From Roseovarius sp. EL26 (GTDB taxonomy: Bacteria > Pseudomonadota > Alphaproteobacteria > Rhodobacterales > Rhodobacteraceae): DNA of 64,000 nt. The position numbers and the translations under genes are program-made. Below the pieces are notes generated by a model that saw only the letters and a list, made by a program, of their open reading frames with translations, was not told where the DNA came from and made no database searches. This document shows, one piece after another, positions 8,309 to 16,939 of the stretch (positions are counted from its first letter, which is position 1; every line of letters begins with the position of its first letter). The stretch lies in NCBI RefSeq assembly GCF_900327775.1, contig NZ_OUMZ01000007.1:1103606-1167605 (forward strand). The letters run 5' to 3'.

Positions 8309-10255
8309 ATGGCCCAGATTTCCCTTACTTTTCCCGATGGCAATGCGCGCAATTTCGACGCAGGTGTGACCCCTGCCGAAGTGGCGGCAAGCATCTCAAC
8401 CTCACTGGCGAAGAAAGCAATTTCCGCCACTGTGAATGATCAACACTGGGACCTTCAGTGGCCGATTGATCAAGATTCCTCCATTGGTATCAATACCATG
8501 AAGGACGAAGAGCCTGCGAATGAGCTGATCCGCCATGACCTTGCGCATATCATGGCCCGTGCCGTCCAAGCCCTGTGGCCTGACGTGCAAGTCACCATTG
8601 GTCCCGTCATCTCCAATGGTTGGTATTATGACTTTGACCGCGCAGAGTCCTTCACCCCCGAAGATCTGGGCGCTATTGAGAAAAAGATGAAAGAAATCAT
8701 CAATCTGCGCGACAAGGTTACCACTGAGATCTGGGATCGCCAACGCGCGATTGATTTCTACACCCAGAACAATGAGCCCTATAAAGTAGAGCTAATCGAT
8801 GCCATTCCGGGCAACGAGCCGCTGCGGATGTATTGGCATGGGGATTGGCAGGACCTGTGTCGCGGCCCTCACCTGCAGCACACCGGTCAAGTGCCTGCAG
8901 ATGCATTTAAGCTAATGTCTGTCGCGGGTGCCTACTGGCGTGGCGATTCAGATCGTCAGATGTTGCAACGGATCTATGGCGTGGCCTTCACCGGCAAGGA
9001 AAAGCTCAAAGAATACCTGCACTTCCTCGAAGAGGCTGAGAAACGCGACCACCGCAAACTGGGCCGCGAGATGAACCTCTATCACATGCAGGAAGAGGCC
9101 CCCGGTCAGGTGTTTTGGCATCCCAATGGCTGGAAAGTTTACACCACTTTGCAAAACTACATGCGCCGCATGCAGGAACGTGACGGCTATGTAGAGGTCA
9201 ACACCCCCCAAGTGGTGGACCGCAAGCTCTGGGAGGCCTCGGGCCACTGGGACAAGTACCAAGAGAATATGTTCATCGTCGAAGTCGATGAAGAACACGC
9301 CCGTGAAAAAGCGATTAATGCTTTAAAACCAATGAATTGCCCCTGTCACGTTCAGGTATTCAATCAGGGTCTAAAATCCTATCGTGACCTGCCCCTGCGC
9401 ATGGCTGAATTTGGATCATGCAACCGGTATGAGCCCTCAGGCGCGCTGCATGGTATCATGCGCGTACGTGGTTTTACCCAAGACGATGGCCACATCTTCT
9501 GTACTGAAGAACAGATTGAGCCCGAAACTAAGAAGTTCATCGCTTTTCTTGCCAAGGTCTATGCTGATCTAGGGTTTGAAAACTGGACCATCAAATTGTC
9601 GACCCGGCCTGAAAAACGTATCGGCTCGGACGAAACTTGGGACATGCTCGAAAAAGCCCTGGGCGATGCCTGTATGGCTGCTGGCTATGAATACGAGCTT
9701 CTGGAAGGCGAAGGCGCGTTTTACGGCCCCAAGCTGGAATTCACCCTGACTGATGCCATCGGCCGGACCTGGCAATGCGGCACCTTGCAGGTGGACAGCA
9801 ACCTGCCAGACCGCTTGGAAGCCAAATACATTGGGGCTGATGGCAGTAAACACACTCCATTTATGTTGCACCGGGCAACCTTGGGATCGTTCGAACGTTT
9901 CATCGGTATCCTGATCGAAGAGCACGCTGGAAAGTTCCCATTCTGGCTGGCCCCGCGTCAAGTTGTTGTGGCTTCTATTGTCTCTGATGCGGATGATTAC
10001 TGTCTTGAAGTGGTTGACGCTTTGCGCGCCGTTGGCGTCCGCGCAGAAGCCGATCTTCGCAATGAAAAGATTAACTACAAGGTTCGCGAACACTCTGTCG
10101 GCAAAGTACCGGTTATCCTTGCCTGTGGTATGAAGGAAATCGACGAGCGCACTGTCTCTGTGCGCCGCCTTGGAGAGAAACAAACCAAGGTTGAAAGTCT
10201 TGCAGATGTTACATCGGCCTTGGCCGTTGAGGCCACAGCTCCTGATTTGTTGTAA
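8309..10255 (+). CDS. thrS: Threonine-tRNA ligase
   Basis: The 648-residue protein has every ThrRS module: a TGS domain (about 1-65), an editing domain with the [11 protein letters not shown] zinc-like motif (about 75) and a later C-x3-H type site in DLCRGPHL, a class II catalytic core with motif 2 ([15 protein letters not shown]) and motif 3 ([21 protein letters not shown]), and a C-terminal anticodon-binding domain. The catalytic Zn ligands are visible as Cys in MNCPCH, His in DDGHIF and His in MLHRA. The ATG at 8309 is chosen because GAGGAG lies 10 nt upstream and the TGS domain begins there. It stands as a single gene. Confidence 0.97.
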   Translation: MAQISLTFPDGNARNFDAGVTPAEVAASISTSLAKKAISATVNDQHWDLQWPIDQDSSIGINTMKDEEPANELIRHDLAHIMARAVQALWPDVQVTIGPVISNGWYYDFDRAESFTPEDLGAIEKKMKEIINLRDKVTTEIWDRQRAIDFYTQNNEPYKVELIDAIPGNEPLRMYWHGDWQDLCRGPHLQHTGQVPADAFKLMSVAGAYWRGDSDRQMLQRIYGVAFTGKEKLKEYLHFLEEAEKRDHRKLGREMNLYHMQEEAPGQVFWHPNGWKVYTTLQNYMRRMQERDGYVEVNTPQVVDRKLWEASGHWDKYQENMFIVEVDEEHAREKAINALKPMNCPCHVQVFNQGLKSYRDLPLRMAEFGSCNRYEPSGALHGIMRVRGFTQDDGHIFCTEEQIEPETKKFIAFLAKVYADLGFENWTIKLSTRPEKRIGSDETWDMLEKALGDACMAAGYEYELLEGEGAFYGPKLEFTLTDAIGRTWQCGTLQVDSNLPDRLEAKYIGADGSKHTPFMLHRATLGSFERFIGILIEEHAGKFPFWLAPRQVVVASIVSDADDYCLEVVDALRAVGVRAEADLRNEKINYKVREHSVGKVPVILACGMKEIDERTVSVRRLGEKQTKVESLADVTSALAVEATAPDLL

Positions 10256-10270
10256 CATAGCGCGAAAAAC

Positions 10271-10310
10271 GCGGCCAATTTCTTGTAACAATTTTCAAAA
10301 AATTGGCCGC
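10271..10310. terminator. Hairpin after thrS
   Basis: GCGGCCAATTT (10271-10281) pairs perfectly with AAATTGGCCGC (10300-10310) around an 18-nt loop, 16 nt after the thrS stop. No T-run follows, so termination would be weak or factor-assisted; it may instead be a processing or regulatory stem. Confidence 0.45.
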
Positions 10311-10530
10311 GGAAACTTACATAACGCAATAATAACAATAAGATAAGAACATACCACCTTCACACATCATTTGACGGCTCCGTGTCTAACGCGCTCGTGA
10401 ATGGTATTTTCACATATCCTCCCTTTATCATACATGTATCGACGATAACGAGTTTGACGGCAGCCGCTTCGCGCTTGTTCCACGGCTCAGTATCGATAGG
10501 ATACGATTTTTAACTCTAGGGAGAGACCCG

Positions 10531-10833
10531 ATGTCAAACGCAATCAAAACTGTCGCACTTGCTGGCGCAGTCACTGCTGCTCTCGTAGCTCAAACCACAA
10601 ACGCCACTGCCGGTGCGCAGGAAAAATGCTATGGTGTATCACTCGCCGAAGGAAATGACTGCGCGGCTGGTCCCGGCACTACCTGTGCGGGCACCTCAAC
10701 AGTTGATTACCAAGGCAACGCTTGGAAACTGGTTGACGAAGGTACATGCACGTCAATCGAACTTCCTGCACAGGCTGATGGCACTCCACGCGAAGGTTCA
10801 CTGGAAGAGCTGTCCCGCGATCTGCCTGCATAA
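10531..10833 (+). CDS. bufA: Bufferin precursor peptide (DUF2282/BufA1-type)
   Basis: The 100-residue protein has a Sec-type signal peptide (about 1-28) and a DUF2282 core with four cysteines: C33 (EKCYG), C44 (NDCAAG), C52 (TCAGT) and C73 (GTCTS). In characterised bufferins (Caulobacter) an MNIO enzyme converts such cysteines to thiooxazoles, and the exported product binds copper. Here bufB, bufC and a DoxX gene follow immediately. A GGGAGAG ribosome site is 7 nt before the ATG. A strong terminator hairpin separates it from bufB, so precursor transcript should be in excess. Metal specificity is inferred from family. Confidence 0.88.
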   Translation: MSNAIKTVALAGAVTAALVAQTTNATAGAQEKCYGVSLAEGNDCAAGPGTTCAGTSTVDYQGNAWKLVDEGTCTSIELPAQADGTPREGSLEELSRDLPA

Positions 10834-10847
10834 GACCATTCATCATC

Positions 10848-10883
10848 CGGGGCAGGCAATTTCAAAACGCCTGCCCCGTTTTT
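10848..10883 (+). terminator. Intercistronic rho-independent terminator between bufA and bufB
   Basis: CGGGGCAGGC (10848-10857) and GCCTGCCCCG (10869-10878) form a perfect 10-bp GC-rich stem with an 11-nt loop, followed directly by TTTTT. It lies 15 nt after the bufA stop and 43 nt before the bufB ATG, inside the operon, so it should act as a partial terminator or 3' stabiliser. Confidence 0.85.
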
Positions 10884-10925
10884 GCGAACTAGCCCCGTCG
10901 ATTTTCAATCAGAAAGGAATGTCAG

Positions 10926-11783
10926 ATGTTGGACGATAGCAGTCATAATAATCATCTGCCTTTTGGTGTTGGTGTCGGCTACAAATCACAGCATTTCACA
11001 CAAATTTTGAATGATGCCGCCCCGGTTGAATGGCTGGAAATACATGCAGAGAACTATATGGGCGATGGTGGTCGCCCTCTGGCGCAACTGCGACACCTGT
11101 CCGAACGGTTCGCAATCTCGGTGCATGGTGTTGGCTTGTCGATTGGCAGTGAAGGCCCCCTAGATACAGATCATCTGGCGCGTCTCAAACATCTTTGTGG
11201 TTGGCTCAATCCTGCTAGCTTTTCCGAACATCTGGCATGGTCGACGCACGACAGTCATTTTCTGAATGACCTACTGCCCCTGCCCTATACAAATGACAGC
11301 CTGACCCGGATCTGCGATCACATAGATCAGGTACAAGACGTGGTCAGCCGTAAAATGCTACTGGAAAACCCCTCCAGCTATCTTGCTTTTGATGAAAGCA
11401 CATGGTCCGAACCTGATTTCCTACGAGAGGTCACGCGCAGGACGGGCTGCGGCATGTTGCTGGACGTAAACAATGTTTTCGTTTCTGCAACCAATCTAAA
11501 CTTCTCACCTCAGGACTACATTGATCAATATCCGTTGGGATCGGTTGGTGAAATTCACCTTGGTGGGCATGACGAAGATGAAGACGAACACGGCCAGCCA
11601 TTGCTGATCGACAGCCACGGACGCGAAGTGATCGATCCGGTCTGGGCGTTGCTTGACTACGTTCTGGAGCGTTCCGGACCTAAGCCCGTGTTGGTCGAAT
11701 GGGATACCGATGTGCCAGAGTGGTCTGTGTTGCAAGCCGAAGCCCTGCGCGCTCAAACTGCGTTGGAAAAGGTTCACGTATGA
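10926..11783 (+). CDS. bufB: MNIO-family (DUF692) RiPP maturase, BufB-type
   Basis: The 285-residue TIM-barrel protein carries the DUF692/MNIO pattern of metal-ligand-rich motifs: WLEIHAENYMG, SVHGVGLSIG, FSEHLAWS, LLENPSSY, LLDVNNVFVSA, EIHLGGHDED, IDSHGREV and VLVEWDTDVPEW. MNIO enzymes use a multinuclear iron centre and O2 to modify cysteines in precursor peptides; here the partner is the DUF2282 peptide upstream. It is cytoplasmic, and its stop overlaps the bufC start by 4 nt (ATGA). AGGAAT precedes the ATG. Confidence 0.9.
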   Translation: MLDDSSHNNHLPFGVGVGYKSQHFTQILNDAAPVEWLEIHAENYMGDGGRPLAQLRHLSERFAISVHGVGLSIGSEGPLDTDHLARLKHLCGWLNPASFSEHLAWSTHDSHFLNDLLPLPYTNDSLTRICDHIDQVQDVVSRKMLLENPSSYLAFDESTWSEPDFLREVTRRTGCGMLLDVNNVFVSATNLNFSPQDYIDQYPLGSVGEIHLGGHDEDEDEHGQPLLIDSHGREVIDPVWALLDYVLERSGPKPVLVEWDTDVPEWSVLQAEALRAQTALEKVHV

Positions 11784-12532
11784 GCGTTTCACAAGACATA
11801 TTTCAGGCAGCTCTACTCAACCCTATCGCCACGGTTCCGACGGGGCTCATCGATGCGCAGGCCCGCCCTGCAGGTCAACGATTCAACGTTTACCGCAACA
11901 ATGTAGCGGTTTCCTTGACCGAAGCGATGCACAATGCCTTTCCCCTGATCAGCAAACTTCTGGGGCGCACCAACATGGATGGGCTGGCAGGCACATTCTT
12001 GCGTCAACATCCCCCATCTTCGCCATTGATGATGCACTATGGTGACGCCCTCCCAGATTTTCTGAACAATGAAAAACAGCTTGCCCATATTCCCTACCTG
12101 CCAGATGTGGCCCGGTTTGAGTTGGCAATACGCCGTTCGTATCATGCGGCCGACAGCACCCCCATTACGCCGGAAGAGTTGGCGATTGATCCTGAGCAAC
12201 TTGCGTCGGCAACGATCCGATTTGCCCCCGCGATGGAGCTTGTTCGTTCGCCCTGGCCGGTACACGCCATCTGGGCGTATAACACCGAACCGGATGCGCA
12301 AAAACCGCAGGCTGCGGCGCAAGATACACTGATCACTCGACCAGAATTTGACCCTGTTCCACAACTTCTACCCCAAGGTGGGGCCGATTGGATTCTTGCC
12401 TTATGTCAGGGACAAACCATTGGTCAGGCACAAGATGTCGCGCTGGGCATTCACCCCGAATTTGATCTTGGCACGACTCTCACCCTGCTGTTGCAGGGAC
12501 ACGCTATCATTTCTCTTGTTACCGAAGGATAA
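11780..12532 (+). CDS. bufC: DUF2063 protein, BufC-type RiPP partner
   Basis: The 250-residue protein begins with the DUF2063 helical domain (FQAALLNPIATVPTGLID, RFNVYRNNVAVSLTEAMHNAFPL, FPDFLxxEK-like segments, about 5-110). Its C-terminal half (about 130-250) resembles the winged, peptide-recognition-like part of HvfC/BufC proteins. In MNIO systems this family binds the precursor and presents it to the DUF692 enzyme. Start coupling by ATGA with bufB and close spacing to the DoxX gene support complex formation. The peptide-binding role comes from family knowledge. Confidence 0.85.
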   Translation: MSVSQDIFQAALLNPIATVPTGLIDAQARPAGQRFNVYRNNVAVSLTEAMHNAFPLISKLLGRTNMDGLAGTFLRQHPPSSPLMMHYGDALPDFLNNEKQLAHIPYLPDVARFELAIRRSYHAADSTPITPEELAIDPEQLASATIRFAPAMELVRSPWPVHAIWAYNTEPDAQKPQAAAQDTLITRPEFDPVPQLLPQGGADWILALCQGQTIGQAQDVALGIHPEFDLGTTLTLLLQGHAIISLVTEG

Positions 12533-12537
12533 ACGCC

Positions 12538-13119
12538 ATGCGCGCTCTTCTCTCTCTCCATCATATGGTTTTCGGACTGGTCGAACGCGTTGGCGACTGG
12601 ATGCTTCCGATGATTGCACGTTTCATGTTTGCGGCCATCTTGTTCGTGTATTTCTGGAAGTCTGCTATGACAAAACTGGGCGATGGCATTTTCGGCTTCT
12701 TGTTCCCTTCAAGTGGGGCCTACATCCAGATGTTCCCCCGCGCGATGGAAGCCGCTGGATATGATACCAGCCAGTTAAGCATCTTTCACTGGGCAGTTGC
12801 TGTTGCAGGCACCACTGCGGAAATCATTCTACCGATCCTGATCGTAGTTGGATTGTTCACACGTCTGGCCGCCATTGGCATGATTGGCTTTGTTGCGGTG
12901 CAAAGCCTGACCGATGTCTATGCTGCGCAACATTCAAAATGGGGGCAGTGGTTTGACAATGTGGCAGAGTACGATCCCGCGATCAAAGGCGTCGGATTGC
13001 TTGATATTCGCGCGCTTTGGGTCTTTGTTTTGCTGGTGATTGTGATCAAAGGTGCGGGTGCCATATCGCTCGACGCGATCTTGTGCCGAAAACATAAAGC
13101 TGACATCGACGTGATGTAG
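12538..13119 (+). CDS. bufD: DoxX-family membrane protein of the bufferin operon (BufD-type)
   Basis: The 193-residue protein has four predicted membrane spans (about 22-45, 88-110, 112-130, 158-180) and the DoxX pattern LFVYFWKSAMTKLGDG. It lies 5 nt after bufC. DoxX proteins are frequent last members of bufABC/gig operons. Its role (redox chemistry at the membrane, or handling of modified peptide or metal) is unproven. Confidence 0.82.
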   Translation: MRALLSLHHMVFGLVERVGDWMLPMIARFMFAAILFVYFWKSAMTKLGDGIFGFLFPSSGAYIQMFPRAMEAAGYDTSQLSIFHWAVAVAGTTAEIILPILIVVGLFTRLAAIGMIGFVAVQSLTDVYAAQHSKWGQWFDNVAEYDPAIKGVGLLDIRALWVFVLLVIVIKGAGAISLDAILCRKHKADIDVM

Positions 13120-13143
13120 GGTAAAAACCCATTAAGATTAACC

Positions 13144-13172
13144 AAACCGGCCCCATGAGGCCGGTTTTCTTA
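13144..13172 (+). terminator. Rho-independent terminator ending the bufferin operon
   Basis: AAACCGGCC (13144-13152) pairs with GGCCGGTTT (13159-13167) over a CCATGA loop, followed by TCTT. It sits between convergent genes and may serve both strands. Confidence 0.85.
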
Positions 13173-13173
13173 T

Positions 13174-13542
13174 TCAGAAATGTGCTTTTGGTTCATCCGG
13201 CTTACCGGCCGCAATGGCCAGAATGCCACCAAGTGCAACAAAGCCCATTGGGAACATAGTGAATACGTTGAAACCAAAGGCATAATACATCGCCCCGGCG
13301 GATAGCAGCATCAAGACACCACCCCATAGGGCGCGCACCTTGGACATGGCCCCACCGGCGATCGCTAGAAGCGGTGCCAAAAAGCTGACCGCTCGGATCA
13401 GGCCAACCTGATCCACCTGCTCGGCAATGCCGTCAATCTCTCCGACTTTATCAACAAATTCAGTGTAACCGTAGCTGAAAAATCCGACCAATAAGGCCAA
13501 CAATCCACCAATCACACCCAGCATCAATGCTGCATTCCGCAT
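13174..13542 (-). CDS. Hypothetical four-span membrane protein
   Basis: The 122-residue protein has four hydrophobic segments: ALMLGVIGGLLALLVGFFSYG, then about 50-66, 72-90 and 93-110. A short polar loop (FVDKVGEIDGIAEQVDQVG) lies after the first span. It resembles small DUF4064-type membrane proteins, but no function is known. It is in line with the Spx/ArsC-like gene upstream (46 nt) and convergent with the bufferin operon. Confidence 0.7.
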   Translation of the reverse strand: MRNAALMLGVIGGLLALLVGFFSYGYTEFVDKVGEIDGIAEQVDQVGLIRAVSFLAPLLAIAGGAMSKVRALWGGVLMLLSAGAMYYAFGFNVFTMFPMGFVALGGILAIAAGKPDEPKAHF

Positions 13543-13588
13543 TTAATTTACTCCAAACCGTTTTCAATAACTTATGAGGTGTTTTGCT

Positions 13589-13903
13589 TTATCCAAGCAA
13601 TTTTTCCTGTACATCTTTAGTCCAGCCCAAAAACAGCACGCCATCGTGATCTATCAAGGGGCGTTTCATCAATGCCGGATGCTCTGCCAAAAGGTCAAGT
13701 GGATCACGCTCGCGCTCTACCGCATCCAATCCACGCCAAGTGGTCGACCGTGTGTTCAACACAGCGTTTCCAAACTGCGCATAAGCGGATTTCAGCAAAT
13801 CCTGCGGCACCCCATCAATACGCACATCTCGAAATTCAACTTCAAGAAGTGATTTCAAAGCCTTACGGCAGGTATCACAAGTTTTTAACCCATACAAAAT
13901 CAT
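13589..13903 (-). CDS. ArsC/Spx-family (YffB-like) thioredoxin-fold protein
   Basis: The 104-residue protein starts MILYGLKTCDTCRKALKSL, with the redox motif CDTC at C9/C12, and contains the family blocks NTRSTTWRGL and HPALMKRPLID. This matches the short YffB branch of the ArsC/Spx family. The Arg triad expected of a true arsenate reductase is not evident, so a glutathione-linked reductase or regulator is as likely as arsenate reduction. No ars genes are nearby. Confidence 0.8.
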   Translation of the reverse strand: MILYGLKTCDTCRKALKSLLEVEFRDVRIDGVPQDLLKSAYAQFGNAVLNTRSTTWRGLDAVERERDPLDLLAEHPALMKRPLIDHDGVLFLGWTKDVQEKLLG

Positions 13904-14121
13904 TCATTTGCTCCGTTCTTTTTACCGCCATAACCGGTTTTGACATCGCAGTCATCCGAGTTTCGCTTGCTTTTTACATTCGCGGTGTAATGATCCCCGC
14001 GTGACATTGGTGTTTCAGGTGCCGCCATCGCATGAGATGTCCGGTACCATACGACCCAGTGTGATATGGCCTGGCATATTTCCGGGAAGCGAAGTTAAGA
14101 ACGTTAAGAAGGAGAAGCGGC

Positions 14122-14328
14122 ATGCCAAATGGCACCGTGAAATGGTTTAACACCACTAAAGGATTTGGCTTTATCGCCCCCGATGATGGCGGCAAAGACG
14201 TATTTGTGCATATTTCAGCGGTAGAACGCTCAGGCCTGACCGGCCTCGCCGACGACCAAAAAGTTGAGTACGGGTTGGAGGATGGCCGTGATGGGCGCCA
14301 GATGGCCGTAGACCTAAAACCCCTTTGA
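14122..14328 (+). CDS. Cold-shock domain protein (CspA family)
   Basis: The 68-residue single cold-shock domain has RNP1 KGFGFIAP (13-20) and RNP2 VFVHISAV (28-35). It binds single-stranded RNA or DNA as an RNA chaperone or antiterminator in the cytoplasm. AAGGAG lies 9 nt before the ATG. About 200 bp of non-coding sequence precedes it, compatible with a long structured 5' leader as in other csp genes. It is single and ends in a strong hairpin. Confidence 0.93.
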   Translation: MPNGTVKWFNTTKGFGFIAPDDGGKDVFVHISAVERSGLTGLADDQKVEYGLEDGRDGRQMAVDLKPL

Positions 14329-14340
14329 TATTTTATAAAT

Positions 14341-14376
14341 GTTTGTAATGGCGGTCTTCAGATCGCCATTACAAAC
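14341..14376. terminator. Bidirectional terminator-type hairpin after csp
   Basis: GTTTGTAATGGCG (14341-14353) and CGCCATTACAAAC (14364-14376) form a perfect 13-bp stem with a 10-nt loop between the convergent csp and AEC-transporter genes. The stem bases supply T-rich ends in both directions. Confidence 0.75.
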
Positions 14377-14380
14377 AGCA

Positions 14381-15310
14381 TCATGGTAGAACGTTCAGCC
14401 ACATCCAAGCTGTAACGACAGATAAACCTGTGGCGATCAGCACCGCCGAGGCCGCCACGCGTTGCGCCCGTCCATACATGTTTGCAAAGATATAGGCATT
14501 CACCCCTGGCGCCATTGCTGCCGTGATGACGGCGGACCGTGTCGCATCCACCGAAACTCCGGTGGTTGATGTCAAGATGAGCGTGATCACCGGGTGGATC
14601 GCTAAGGACACTACGCAAACATAAAGTGCGATGCGTAGATCACCCTGTGGCCGGTATTGAGCCAGCACACCACCTAGCCCGAACAAGGCTGCTGGCAAAG
14701 CCGATCGCCCGAGCAAGGCAATCGCCTCACTGAGGGGTGCAGGCAGAGGCAAGCCAATCAAATTAACCGCTAAGCCCAGCACAATCCCGACAATCAATGC
14801 ATTTGAGAACATTGCTTTCAACACATTGAACAGGCTTGCCCGAACACCGTTTTCACAGGCGCGGACCACTTCCATCACGGTGATACCTACCCCATAGCAA
14901 AGCGGGGAATGCAGCGCGATGATAGCAAAGTTCGCGGTCAAGGCACCCGCACCGTAAGCCCGTTCCGTAATCGGCAATCCCAGCAAGAGCGAGTTGGAAA
15001 ACAAGCAACAAAATCCAATCGCTACCGCGTCTTGCCAATCGCGCTTGAACAGATAACGCGCACCCCAAATACCCAATGCAAACCCGGACAACGCCCCGGT
15101 GTAAAAACTTGTCAACAGTCGCCAGTCGAAACCTTGCTCCAAATCCAGATTGACCATTGCATAGAACAGCAGGCAGGGAATGGCGAACTTCTGAGCGAAG
15201 ACCATCACCCCGTCCACGCCTGATTGACTGAACCACGTGCGCCATACCGCAACATAGCCAAACCCAATCACGATAAAGACGGGTAGAATGACGTTCAGCA
15301 GCGCCTGCAT
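14381..15310 (-). CDS. AEC-family (auxin efflux carrier type) permease
   Basis: The 309-residue membrane protein has about ten spans arranged as two halves, with the family-typical VILPVFIVIGFGYVA start, QKFAIPCLLFYAMVN, and a second-half NLIGLPLPAPLSEAI segment before GVNAYIFANMYGR. AEC proteins are secondary carriers for organic anions such as malonate or malate. No substrate can be assigned. It ends 4 nt downstream of the MBL-hydrolase gene, so it may be read from the tatD-side operon. Confidence 0.88.
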   Translation of the reverse strand: MQALLNVILPVFIVIGFGYVAVWRTWFSQSGVDGVMVFAQKFAIPCLLFYAMVNLDLEQGFDWRLLTSFYTGALSGFALGIWGARYLFKRDWQDAVAIGFCCLFSNSLLLGLPITERAYGAGALTANFAIIALHSPLCYGVGITVMEVVRACENGVRASLFNVLKAMFSNALIVGIVLGLAVNLIGLPLPAPLSEAIALLGRSALPAALFGLGGVLAQYRPQGDLRIALYVCVVSLAIHPVITLILTSTTGVSVDATRSAVITAAMAPGVNAYIFANMYGRAQRVAASAVLIATGLSVVTAWMWLNVLP

Positions 15311-15314
15311 CGGG

Positions 15315-16118
15315 TTAAACCGTCAGGCTGATTTGCATCCCGTCATAGGCGGGGATAACATTGTCGGCAGTCTCATCGACGAGGGTCTGGTAATCCATGT
15401 CGATATGCATGTTGGTCAAAACGCCATAACGTGGCTTGACCCGCTCGATCCAGTCCAGTGTTTGCGCCAGATGTGTGTGCGTCGGATGCGGCTTGCGGCG
15501 CAGAGCATCAACGATCCAATACTCCAACCCTTCCAGTTCGGGCCAGATCTTATCGGGGATCTGCGCTACATCCGGGAGGTAAACCAAACCCTCAATCTTG
15601 AAACCAAGTGCATCAATCGATCCGTGATTAACCTGGAGTGGTAACAGGGAAATATCGCCCCCCTCGCCTGAGATCGTAAAGGCTTGATCCTCGTGGATCG
15701 TGTGCATGTTCAAAATTGGCGGATACGGTGAATTTTCAGGTTGCACAAATGTGTATCCGAACTTTGCAAAAAGTTCGTTTTGTGTATCCCCATCAGCCCA
15801 AACCGACAGACGTTCTTTAGTGTTGAAAACAATCACCCGCAGGTCATCAATGCCGTGAATATGGTCCGCATGGGCGTGGGTAAAGGCCACACCATCCAAC
15901 GTACCGACCTCGGCATCCAACAGCTGCTGGCGCATGTCCGGTGAGGTATCGATCAAAACCCGGGTGACCCCGGCCTCAGTGATCCGCTCAATCAGCATCG
16001 AACAGCGACGCCGACGGTTTTTGGGATTATCAGGATCGCAATCGCCCCAGACACCGCCCAACCGGGGCACCCCCCCAGAAGACCCTGTGCCCAAAAGGGT
16101 GAAGCGCAGCTCTGCCAT
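15315..16118 (-). CDS. PhnP-like MBL-fold metallo-hydrolase
   Basis: The 267-residue metallo-beta-lactamase-fold enzyme begins LRFTLLGTGSSGGVPR, a PhnP/YcbJ-type opening, and carries the metal motif THAHADHIHGIDD (about 79-91) with further His ligands in VNHGSID and LTNMHIDMDY. PhnP is a cyclic phosphodiesterase; members outside phn operons are of unknown substrate. Its start overlaps the tatD stop by one base (TGATG), so the two are co-translated. Confidence 0.87.
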   Translation of the reverse strand: MAELRFTLLGTGSSGGVPRLGGVWGDCDPDNPKNRRRRCSMLIERITEAGVTRVLIDTSPDMRQQLLDAEVGTLDGVAFTHAHADHIHGIDDLRVIVFNTKERLSVWADGDTQNELFAKFGYTFVQPENSPYPPILNMHTIHEDQAFTISGEGGDISLLPLQVNHGSIDALGFKIEGLVYLPDVAQIPDKIWPELEGLEYWIVDALRRKPHPTHTHLAQTLDWIERVKPRYGVLTNMHIDMDYQTLVDETADNVIPAYDGMQISLTV

Positions 16119-16924
16119 CAGGCTGCTACCTGATAAAGTGCGGCCTTGCTGAACAGCCGATCAAAGTTTATCTGCGTCTGCGCGGCGAATGCAGGCCAGT
16201 CCATGCCAAACACCTCAGCCCCTTTTTGGGCCGTGTGCACGCTATAGGCTGGTTCATTGCGCTTGCCGCGATATGGAGGCGGCGCAAGATAAGGCGCATC
16301 AGTTTCTACCAACACCCGATCAACCGGTGCCGCGGAGAATATATCACGCAGTTCCTGACTTTTGGGAAAGGCCGTTATGCCCGACATCGACAGGTAAAAT
16401 CCAAGATCAAGCGCAGCCTTTGCCAGTTCGACCGAGGATGAAAAGCAATGCATCACGCAGGTATACGCGCCATTGTTGTACTCTTCAGTCAGAATACGGG
16501 CCATATCCTCATCTGCCGCACGGGCGTGGATGATCAACGGCAGGCCAGTTTCACGGGCGGCTTCAATATGCACTCGCAGGGATTGCTTTTGCACATCAGC
16601 GCTTTCAGCGGTGTAGTGATAATCAAGCCCCGTCTCGCCAATACCGACAAACTTAGGGTGCTTTGATAAAGTGACCAATTCATCAACCGTTGTCATGTAC
16701 TCATCAGTAACATTCATCGGGTGTGTGCCAGCGGCGTAAAACACCGATGCATAACGCTCTGAAATCGCACGGACATATGGCTCTTTGTGCAATTCAGTGC
16801 AGATGGTGACCATGCGGGTCACACCAGCATCTATCGCACGCGCAACGATCTCATCGCGTTCGGTGTCAAAAGAGTCAAAGTCGAGGTGACAATGACTGTC
16901 GGTAATCTCAATCAAGTGCGACAT
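16118..16924 (-). CDS. tatD: TatD-family metal-dependent DNase
   Basis: The 268-residue TIM-barrel hydrolase has the metal motif DSHCHLDF (9-16), GETGLDYHY (about 97-105), LIIHARAADEDM, MHCFSSS and VLVETDAPYL, all TatD signatures. It is a cytoplasmic 3'-5' exonuclease-like enzyme linked to DNA repair. In bacteria tatD commonly follows tmk-holB, as here: it lies 15 nt downstream of holB. Confidence 0.92.
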   Translation of the reverse strand: MSHLIEITDSHCHLDFDSFDTERDEIVARAIDAGVTRMVTICTELHKEPYVRAISERYASVFYAAGTHPMNVTDEYMTTVDELVTLSKHPKFVGIGETGLDYHYTAESADVQKQSLRVHIEAARETGLPLIIHARAADEDMARILTEEYNNGAYTCVMHCFSSSVELAKAALDLGFYLSMSGITAFPKSQELRDIFSAAPVDRVLVETDAPYLAPPPYRGKRNEPAYSVHTAQKGAEVFGMDWPAFAAQTQINFDRLFSKAALYQVAA

Positions 16925-16939
16925 CTAAAATCCAAGGGT

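Noticed and set aside
10454-10482. TTGACG as -35 box for bufA
   Set aside because: At 17 bp the sequence is GTTCCA, not a -10 box; kept only as part of a repeated motif.
13940-13968. TTGACA upstream of csp as promoter
   Set aside because: The -35 is perfect but the 17-bp spaced hexamer TCGCTT is a poor -10; not called.
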